Origin: Gnetum montanum
Taxonomy: Eukaryota > Streptophyta > Gnetopsida > Gnetales > Gnetaceae
Length of the DNA stretch: 64,000 nucleotides
Reading direction: 5' to 3'
NCBI GenBank assembly: GCA_015680685.1
Contig: MNCI01006570.1
Span: 104,772 to 168,771, forward strand
Positions within the stretch are counted from its first letter, which is position 1, and every line of letters starts with the position of its first letter. Position numbers and translations under genes: made by a program. Below, in pieces: positions 57,103 through 64,000 of this stretch. The notes under the pieces were generated by a model that saw only the letters and a program-made list of their open reading frames with translations, was not told the origin of the DNA and searched no databases.

Positions 57103-60100
57103 ATGGACCCTATGCACACCAACACCACCGCCCTGCCCATTATCGACTTCGGTACCATGATCCCAAGTCTTGTCACCGTCACTCAGTCCATAGTTTTCCT
57201 TGGCACGATGAATCCTTGGGGGCCATCTCGCTGGTCACTGAGACTGCAAGGTAGGGATTCCACATTCACCATCCTAACTCCCAAACAATATAACTTTATT
57301 TGTGTTAAAATCCAAGCTAACCTGGCCGTTGACTGAGCATAGCTGGAAGCAAAGAGACATTATGAGCTAGTTTACAAAGGAGGCCATGACTTCATTCCCA
57401 TGACCTATGATGTCATCCCACTCACTAAATTCCACCATGAACTCCTATCACAACTCCTCATGGCCAGGAACCAAACCTCACGCCAACTCGCTATAGAATC
57501 TCAAAATGGAGATGAGGAAGATAATTTCGTAGCTCAATCTAAACATGAGGATTTGTACCATACTCTCAGTCCACATACTTACACGAACCCATTATTTCAC
57601 CTGTTCATAGGAGAGACCATGTCTCTTCACACAGTTAAAAGCACTCAAGCACATGTGCCCCAACAGGAAGTACCCACTCTTATTCCCACTCTCCCTATGA
57701 CCAATACTCAATTCAATATACCCATACCCACTATTCCTTAGGTCACTGCATTACCCCCTCTCTTACAAGTACAACCCCAGCAACCCCCCTCTCAAACTAA
57801 TGTAGGAGAAACTTTCCCACCCCAAGTAATTGGGATTCCATCCATGATACCCGCTTCCACATCTACACATTTCATCCCACGAGTGCAGGTTCATACCATA
57901 CCTTTAGCTCCTCCGGTACAACACCAGGTACAAAGTTTCCCTTCACAATCCACAATTGGTCAATGGCCCACCCTTGTCACTCAACAATAACAACAACAAC
58001 CTACACCTTACAGTATGCCACCCTTAGTAGCACCCACTATAAATATTCCACAAGTGCAACCTCCGACCACTCAACTTTCTTCTTTCCCACCCATTGTACA
58101 ACAATCTAACTTGCATACTACACAACATAACCAACCTCCCACTTCACCTAGTGCCCAAGACTAGGCTGAAGCTAAGAATATGATGCAGGAGTTAGCTGAT
58201 GAGGTAAAACGCCTCAAAACTGCTAACAATGAAGAGCTTAAAGTATTAGACTTTTACCAAGATGATCGATCCTATTAGCTCTTCGATACCACCATTAACC
58301 TTGCCCAAAGGAGTTACTTTGCCTCAACTAACCAAATACAACAGGGAAGGAGACCCCAACGTCCATCTAGTCACATTTAGACTAGAATGCCTGTTGCTTC
58401 AATCCTTGCCCCACGCAATCTTGTGTGTGTTTTCCATGTCCCTCACTGGCAAAGCATTAGACTGGTACCGAGCCTTGCCTTGTAACTCCATATCCTCTTT
58501 GAAGGATATCTTACACCAGTTCGTTACTAGATTTAAATACAACTTGAAACCTAAAGCAACCTTGGACAGTCTGATACAGGTAAAGCAAGCACGGCTTGAA
58601 CCTGTACAAAAATTTATCCAAAGATGGAGTGCCGCACTCAACGAACTTCATGAGCCAATCCCAGAAACATACCTTCTTACGATTCTTAAGGGAGTCGTGA
58701 ATGATTTTGTCAAATCAAAACTGTATTATCTAAATGTGTGCACTCTAAGCCAATCTTTTGTACAGATTAAAAACATAGAAGAGGCAGCCCAAAACAGCCA
58801 TGACCCTGCTTACTTAGCCTTCAAAAATCAACACACTAAAAAAGATAAAGAAAAGGCTAAAGCAACAATAGCAGCAGTAGCAGAGACTCAACCTGCCAAC
58901 ATGGGACAGCAAGGCAGACCACCTACTACTCCCGTTAACTATGAGAGAACCGCTCATGCACACACACCTAAATCATCTACCATGCAAGCTACTAACATAG
59001 GTCATGCACGTACGTTTGAGAGGAAAGACCCTGCTCAATACACACTGCTCCCCATGAAGCCTTCCCAATTGTTAGATCAACTTTTAAAGGCTGGGGACAT
59101 TAAACAAAAGTAGTTGTCTCCAGCGGCAGCCCAGAGACATGAGCGATTCTGTGAATTGGTCAAAAACCCAAGCTTGGCAATACCAAATGAGCCTCCTATT
59201 CCAAGAGGCTTTAGACTAGATCGATTTTGCGAGTACCATCAACGAAATGGACATGGTACTTATTATTGTTTTACCCTCAAACAAGACATACAACGTATGA
59301 TTGATAGGGGTGAAATAACATTTGACGATGCCAACCTTATTAAACCACAGAATCAATCTATGGGCATGTACAAAGATCCCCTTAATACTAAGGAAGCTCC
59401 TTATGTTATTAACATGATCCATGTTGGAAATGAGCAAGGTATGCCCAGAAAACCTTTTGTGATTTGTGTCCCTCCTACAGCGTCAACATCATCCCAGCAA
59501 TCTTTGTACCCCACGTACAATCCACCTACGCCTCAAAAACCATTCGTCATCCATGTACCCCCTGCTAATGCAATGGCAACTGCCTACTCGGCCCACTCCC
59601 TTTGTGGTCCGAGTGCCACCCGTGGTTGCAACCATGGAGGCACAACCACAAAATCGACCAACTCCCTTCATAATTAGGATACCCAAACACCCTGATGTTC
59701 AACCTCCTACTCCTCAACAGCAAACCAAACCAACCCCGTTCATCATTAGGATGCCTAAACACCCTGACACACAACCATCTCCAACTATTCAACCACAACT
59801 CCGACCCGCTCCATTAGTAATCCGAGTCCCAAAACAACCCGATGTGTAAGCTCCAACAATTCCCCCACGACCTTCGCGAGAACGCCTCGCCAACAGACTT
59901 ACTAGGGAATAGTTGGAAAGAGAACGTCGAAGTCTTGAATTGGGGCCACCGAAACCCACTCCCTTAAACGTTGTACCTATGGCTCCGACAACTGAAGAGC
60001 CGAGAATGAGCCACAAAAACAAAAGATCAGGAATTCCAGATACATCAAACCAAACCGTCATAGACCACACTAAAACCATTCCACAAGAGATACAGCTGTT

Positions 60101-60182
60101 GGGTCCAATGGACCAAGTCTCAACCAGCAAAAGCATACCAAACAGTAAAGACTTGGCCAATGCCCTAACTCAGGTCACATAG
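57103..60182 (+). pseudogene. Tat-3 gag
   Basis: The start at 57,103 (MDPMHTNTTALP, following the leader) is the first plausible Met. An N-terminal domain (WSLRLQGRDSTFTILTPKQY) is followed by a long Pro/Gln-rich linker. The capsid core at 58,262-59,100 is open: KYNREGDPNVHLVTFRLECL, LTGKALDWYRALP, WSAALNELHEPIPETYLLTI. The knuckle CEYHQRNGHGTYYC (59,230) has the Tat spacing C-x2-H...GH-x4-C. Then comes a run of Pro-rich repeats (59,440-59,850) and a basic tail. Stops at 57,334, 57,741, 57,988, 58,162, 59,111 and 59,848, plus frame breaks near 58,262 and 59,600, kill it. Most stops replace Gln or Trp codons. Confidence 0.85.
59440..59850 (+). repeat. Proline-rich amino-acid repeats in Tat-3 gag
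   Basis: Six related modules: KPFVICVPP, KPFVIHVPP, RPTPFVVRVPP, RPTPFIIRIPKHPD, KPTPFIIRMPKHPD and RPAPLVIRVPKQPD, spaced about 20-30 residues apart. Tat-2 keeps traces (REPFMIQV, RSPFIMRVPL). They may be a binding platform in the Gag particle; the function is unknown. Confidence 0.75.
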
Positions 60183-60390
60183 GCGCTTAAACAAAAAAAA
60201 ACATCTTTAAGCTTGTATGACCTCGTGTTGACTTCCCAAGTTTATCGTGAAGCCTTAGTACGTATGTTAACATCGATCTCGGTCAACGAAGACTTGCCCA
60301 CAAATGAACCTTCCATTCATGTGGTAATGTCTCCATACCAAGGATCAAGAGCTACATCGCTAAGCTTCAACATAGATAATATAAAAATAG

Positions 60391-60849
60391 ATGAAAAAAA
60401 TAGGAGTCACAACTGCACCCATGTTCATAACTATACAAGTAAATCAATTTAAAATACATAGGGTGCACGTAGATGACAGAGTAGCCACAAACATAGTACC
60501 ATACCCCGTAATCAAACAGTTAGGGCTAACTGAACAAATCAAGCCAGCTTCCACAACATTCCTGAAATCGTTCAGTGAATCGCTCATAGTTGTCAAAGGG
60601 ACACTAACTCTAGACTTCATAGCAAGGGACCAGTTCCCCACATCAGCTAAATTTGTAGTTGTAGATGAGATGCCTAGATTTAACCTAATATTGGGACGAC
60701 CATGGTTAGCCCAATTAAAAGCAGTTTCCTTACCCATCCATCAAGAGATTCACTTACCCTATGAAGGTGGTAAAATCATTATACACGGTGATGTGGCTAC
60801 ACCCAACACCTCTATACACATAGGCACAAACCAAGGCTCAGAGGTCTAA
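60391..60849 (+). pseudogene. Tat-3 aspartic protease
   Basis: Open for 152 codons: FITIQVNQFKIHRVHVDDRV at the active-site strand, ATNIVPYPVIKQLGL, FSESLIVVKGTLTLDF, FNLILGRPWLAQLKAVSLPI, then IHGDVATPN. The catalytic triplet should be D-[ST]-G or D-D-G; here the Gly is Arg (GGA to AGA transition), which should abolish activity. Tat-2 keeps Gly at the same place. The conserved block WSKLPFNIISEGDTEY (about 61,073-61,118) follows. Confidence 0.8.
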
Positions 60850-61018
60850 TTCGATGGGCCTAAATAGGATGACACTACTCTCGAGCCTAAACAGGACACA
60901 ACACCCATTGACAACCAAAATGATAACTAGTCTCCAAACCATGATCCCCCAGAAGATATGGAAACATTACAAAACATGGAAACATCAGAGCATGCGGACA
61001 TAGTGGTTGTTTCCTCAG

Positions 61019-61105
61019 ACGTCTCATGGTCCAAATTACCATTTAACATAATTAGCAAAGCGTAACGTCTCATGGTCCAAATTACCATTTAACATAATTA
61101 GCGAA
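61019..61105 (+). repeat. 45-bp tandem duplication after PR
   Basis: 'acgtctcatggtccaaatta' and the bases after it, to 'aattagc', occur at 61,019 and 61,064 with almost no difference, 45 bp apart (15 codons). The first copy ends in a stop (KA, then TAA). Tat-2 has one copy of the corresponding protein block. It is a recent slip near the expected intron donor. Confidence 0.85.
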
Positions 61106-61137
61106 GGAGACACTGAATATATGATTACACCGACATG

Positions 61138-61522
61138 TCAACGCCACAAATATTGATTGCTTGCTTGCCACTTAACGATGAAAATGAAATTTTTGGCATG
61201 ATTGAGAACAGGAGAAAATATATAAGATTTTAATGCAAAAATGCAAAATCACTAAAAAGGCAAGAAAAATACGAGACAAGGCAAGATATCCATGGCCATA
61301 AAGATGGCCAATTTACCAATTTTTGATATTGGCCTTGATTCAGAACCATAATGTTGCCTAATTATTATAAGGCCAATATTCGCGGCCGAATTTTAAAACA
61401 CGGCTATGCACGTTTCTGTGTTCCTCCCCTAACAGAATATCTTGGGCGGCAAGGCATGAAACTATAAAGGCAAACAAGAAAACAAAGCCAAGGTGAAAAT
61501 TAAGAAGCAGTATCGGAAACCG
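61138..61522. other. Spacer before the GNAT fragment
   Basis: 'tggcca' and 'ggccaat' words recur at 61,290-61,390. No frame joins PR to the GNAT fragment. It could be the captured gene's 5' flank, since CpG is common (cgcggccg at 61,381). Confidence 0.4.
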
Positions 61523-61837
61523 ATGGAAGAAGGAAAGAGAAAGGTGGAAGAGCATAGGGTGACTTTTCAGGATTTCTGCAGAAGACGATGTATAGAATCG
61601 ATGGCAAAGCACATGAAGGAGAAAGTATTCCCTCATGAATTTTACAGGGCCATCTGCATGGATGGGCGCCCTGTTGGGAAAATCTCCATTAACAGAGGTG
61701 AGAGAATTAACAGTTGCAGAGCTTCAGTGGGGTATGTGATTGACCATGGCCAATGGAACAGAGACATCACTACCCATGCTCTTAAGAAGGCGGTGGCTCT
61801 CACATTTGAACAGATGCTTGACGTGCATCGAATCTGA
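61523..61837 (+). pseudogene. Captured plant GNAT N-acetyltransferase fragment
   Basis: A 104-codon open frame without introns. From residue about 35: KEKVFPHEFYRAICMDGRPV, GKISINRG, NSCRASVGYVIDHGQWNRDI and THALKKAVALTFEQML. This follows plant RimJ/RimL-like GNAT proteins (xPHPWYRAICLDGRPIGSIS, RGELGYVLxxxYWGKGIATxAV). The acetyl-CoA loop, normally G-K-G-x-A/G, reads NRDITT, so it is probably inactive. The last third (EALVDxxNxxSxxVLEKxGF) is absent after HRI and TGA. GNATs of this type acetylate proteins or small amines. Its codons and CpG content differ from the surrounding pol. Starts upstream (61,493) are also possible. Confidence 0.7.
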
Positions 61838-61951
61838 TCGAACCTGATAACGTTGGATCCTTAGGTGAGATGCTCAAGCTGAAAATTAGGGGTATTGGGC
61901 TAAAATATACTGCCAAGTATTACGCTAAAATACACTCAGTTGACAAAAATG

Positions 61952-62246
61952 ATTCACGCTGCCTATGGTCTTGTATTTACTCACACGGATTTTTGGCCTT
62001 TTACTCACGCTGCCAAGACATGACCGCTAACTCACGCTGCGAGGCAATGGCGCTGCCAAGGCGTGGCGGCTGACTCATGCTGCCAAGGCGTGGCGGCTGA
62101 CTCACGCTGCCAAACAAGAGACAGGATAACTCACGCTGCCATGCCAAGCAGAAGGCGTTACTCACACTGGGTAAGGCTCATGGGTATTCACGTTGTAACA
62201 AGGACAGTTGCTCATGCTACCCTTGTCCAATTCACTCACGCTGCAG
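61952..62246 (+). repeat. 'ctcacgctgcc' array
   Basis: The word 'ctcacgctgc' or a close variant occurs at 61,952, 62,004, 62,031, 62,074, 62,101, 62,130, 62,161 and 62,234, commonly 27-30 bp apart. A 29-bp step is exact around 'tgccaaggcgtggcggctga' (62,053 and 62,082). It resembles the 'cacgctgac' word of the leader array. Confidence 0.75.
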
Positions 62247-63398
62247 CAGGAACCAATCACTTAAGCCCTGGTTTGGAGGCCAATAACTCACTTCGTAGTC
62301 TAAAAGGCCCTGGAAAATGCCATATTTAAAACAGCCCTAAATCTAATGCTGCAGGAACCAAAATTAGCAGAAATTAGCTTTCCTTGGGATGCTCACGGCC
62401 AGGAAAAAATCAAAAAAAAAAAATAAGCATTCAAACCCTCATGTACAAGCCCCGGAATTGCAACTAACACTAGAAATGCAAACCCTACAATTCATGATAG
62501 GAAAAACAAAAAAAAATTTTACACCCAAACAGTCCAGAAATTAACTACTCACGGTAAGAGAATTCAATCACGCGGAAGACACCATTCACGAAAAAAAAAA
62601 TTTCTACGCAAGCTGTAAACGCTTAGGGTACAGGGACGTACACATGGAAATAGGATCAAAAGAATATGAAACATGAAATGGGAGCGTACGCTCCCGGCAC
62701 AAAGATCCTGTGCATGAAGGGATCCTCGGCTGAGGAAGGCGTTGAAGCATCTCCTCGCTTTCCTCCAAGAACGCTAGCGTCGCCTCCTTCTTTCCCTTAC
62801 CCTTGTCCTGTTTGCCTTTACCCATTCTGCTCCGTACGCTGCAAATCTGAATGCTGTAGCTACAGATCTGGTTCCGAATGTTGCAAATCTAGGTGTAGTA
62901 GTTACTCATGCTCCCCTCCCGGATGCTGTACGCTGACGTACACACCCCCATTCTGCCTCTCATGCCTGCTGTAGGCTGCCCACCTTGCTTACGCTGCCAC
63001 AATTGCCTGGTTTACGGTAATCAGATGTAAAATGATGAAATGATTTTTACTTTTACTGTCAAATCTTTTTAATTCACCCATTTTTATTTTATTATATTTT
63101 ACCATTACCTTTATTATTTTTACCACAATGTTGCGACGCTAACTTCCTAGGTAAAATGCCCACACCTTAAAGGTAAAAACTTTAAAATAAAAAATAAAAT
63201 AATATAAAACTTACAAAATAAAATAAAATATTTACTTTTGATTACGCTGACCCCTTTGGGGCAACACCAAACTAAAATAAAATACATAATGTTATTCTTT
63301 GGTTACGTTGACCCCCTTTTCTTTTATCAATGCCCGAACCTTAAACTTTATATATATATATAAAAGATAAAAAAGTATTTTAAATTCTAGTATACACT
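62247..63398. other. Intron-like spacer with mixed composition
   Basis: 62,600-62,980 is CpG-rich and holds a perfect 16-bp palindrome, GGGAGCGTACGCTCCC (62,680-62,695). On the minus strand a frame opens MGKGKQDKGKGKKEATLAFL with EESEEMLQRL (62,825 down), possibly another gene scrap. 63,020-63,240 is nearly pure A/T with 'aaaataaaat' runs and their complements. An (AT)n run lies at about 63,350-63,361. Confidence 0.4.
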
Positions 63399-63515
63399 CA
63401 TGGCCCGGTACGGCCTTCAACTGCCACACATAGCCCAATATGATCTTAAACTGCCAACCATGGCCCGGTATGGCCTTAAACTACCATACGTCCAAGCATG
63501 ATGGTAAACTACCCT
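63399..63515 (+). repeat. 30-bp minisatellite before Tat-3 RT
   Basis: Units at 63,399, 63,429, 63,459 and a weaker one at 63,489, for example 'catggcccggtatggcctta' then 'aactaccata'. The step is exactly 30 bp for the first three. Same family as in Tat-2. Confidence 0.85.
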
Positions 63516-63581
63516 TGGAGTACCATTGGCTACATTTAAACATAAAACCAATTTCTTAAGAAGAAAGAAAACTCACCTTTG

Positions 63582-63609
63582 CTAACATAGCTCCCTGTTT
63601 CATTGGCAG
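63582..63609 (+). promoter_or_regulatory. 3' splice site before the RT exon
   Basis: Branch ctaac, then 'atagctccctgtttcattgg' and cag. About 23 nt separate the branch A and the AG. The reading frame downstream is open to the window edge. Confidence 0.6.
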
Positions 63610-64000
63610 GAGCAAACACATCAATAGCAAGAAACTCTTCATACCGTTGTCTATCAATGAACTACATGAAGTAATTAAACGAGAGATCAATTTAGAGTCC
63701 ATTGATTTAGACCCCCCGACATACGATAATTTAGTGGCATTAACCCAAGAAATACTGGATTTCTTTAAAGGAATGAAAAAATCTCTGAACTTAGAAGCCG
63801 ATAACATCACTGAAGATTCCCTAGCCGAAGTCCCCATAACTATGTCAAATGGCAAGGTTAAAATTCTAAAACTAAGTACTTTGTTAAATCCACAACTTGC
63901 CAATGACATAACTCGAGTGCTAAAAGACAACATGAAAGCATTCGCTTGGTCTTACACTGACATGCCTAGGCTTGACCCTCGAATAGTCCAGCATAACATT
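63610..64000 (+). CDS. Tat-3 pol, pre-RT segment (continues off window)
   Basis: Open frame from the acceptor: SKHINSKKLFIPLSINELHE, then DLDPPTYDNLVALTQEILDF, EADNITEDSLAEVPIT, KVKILKLSTLLNPQL and AFAWSYTDMPRLDPRIVQHN. The last block corresponds to 'FAWSxxDMPGxDPxxxxHxL', which stands just before RT in Tat and Athila elements and aligns with Tat-2 37,848-38,130. No stop occurs in 130 codons, so this is the best preserved coding stretch in the window. RT itself lies to the right. Confidence 0.8.

Larger units (their letters stand above)
61130..63609 (+). other. Tat-3 PR-RT interval, inferred intron with cargo
   Basis: The PR-side reading frame ends near 61,140 and the pol frame restarts at 63,610. 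At the right end a classic plant 3' splice site is seen: branch ctaac (63,582-63,586), a pyrimidine-rich stretch, then ttggcag ending at 63,609. The pol frame is open from 63,610. The donor was not identified. Ogre elements splice an intron at this place. The interval holds a GNAT fragment, a 'ctcacgctgcc' array, AT-rich DNA and a 30-bp minisatellite. Confidence 0.55.
54050..64000 (+). mobile_element. Tat/Ogre-type element 'Tat-3' (5' part, younger)
   Basis: LTR 54,050-about 55,961, tRNA-Asn PBS 55,973, repetitive leader, gag, PR, a 2.5-kb intron-like interval and the start of the RT region, running off the window. CpG dinucleotides are common here and rare in the older elements to the left, so methylation-driven decay is less advanced. 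Gag and PR are close relatives of Tat-2. It is inserted in the Athila-clade 5' LTR. Confidence 0.8.

Noticed and set aside
58399-58641. Minus-strand frames opposite Tat-3 gag (also 59,216-60,160 and 60,444-60,737)
   Set aside because: Shadows of the open gag and PR frames.
62666-62974. Cys-rich open frame resembling a small secreted or metallothionein-like protein
   Set aside because: The cysteines come from a local nucleotide repeat ('gctgcaaatctgaatgctgt' type), the start is not supported and no family spacing fits.
63570-63580. Minus-strand splice donor AAAG|GTGAGT facing the Tat-3 interval
   Set aside because: Good consensus but no antisense exon leads into it; treated as chance.
63556-63933. 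125-codon minus-strand open frame
   Set aside because: It is the complement of the conserved pol segment on the plus strand.

Overview
This window is plant nuclear DNA made almost entirely of old, nested retrotransposons. No intact host gene is visible. The primer-binding sites match plant tRNA-Asp, tRNA-Asn and tRNA-iMet. The domain orders are those of plant Ty3/gypsy lineages: a chromovirus, an Athila-clade element, and two Tat/Ogre-type elements (the better preserved pol carries a second RNase H). The decay, the size of the elements and the depth of nesting suggest a large-genome seed plant, possibly a gymnosperm. That guess rests on style only; no species marker was seen.

Left part (1-19,200). 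The 5' end of a minus-strand Athila-clade element (internal part, tRNA-Asp PBS, 831-bp LTR) abuts plus-strand chromovirus RNase H and integrase remnants (1,230-2,550). Next comes very AT-rich, mostly anonymous repeat DNA. It holds a 5S-rRNA-like scrap (about 4,809-4,865), an isolated LTR with inverted ends (6,901-7,394), a 0.9-kb tandem duplication invaded by a GC-rich retroposon 3' end (about 9,503-9,780), a degenerate satellite-like array (13.1-15.9 kb), and a 0.5-kb repeat present at 7.9 and 17.9 kb.

Right part (19,200-64,000) is a readable nest. A LINE fragment is followed by a plus-strand chromovirus (LTR about 21.08 kb, PBS 21,554). Its gag is split by a 20.8-kb Tat/Ogre-type element, here Tat-2 (22,158-42,976). 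The chromovirus resumes at 42,977 and is cut in RT at 44,603 by a minus-strand Athila-clade element (44,604-54,049). The 5' LTR of that element is cut in turn by a younger plus-strand Tat/Ogre element, Tat-3 (54,050 to beyond the window).

The most interesting part is the interval between protease and reverse transcriptase in the two Tat elements, the place where Ogre elements carry an intron. In Tat-3 this interval is about 2.5 kb, ends in a textbook 3' splice site (branch CTAAC at 63,582, acceptor CAG ending at 63,609), and contains a fragment of a plant GNAT acetyltransferase gene. In Tat-2 it is about 9.9 kb and contains, on the opposite strand, a degenerate gene of at least eight exons (about 33,978 down to 28,487). 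Its GT-AG introns join one reading frame across every junction. Upstream of that gene lies a 185-bp tandem array of palindromes. A 30-bp minisatellite family sits at the edges of these modules in both elements. I infer that the PR-RT intron of this lineage has acted as a cargo site for host-type genes.
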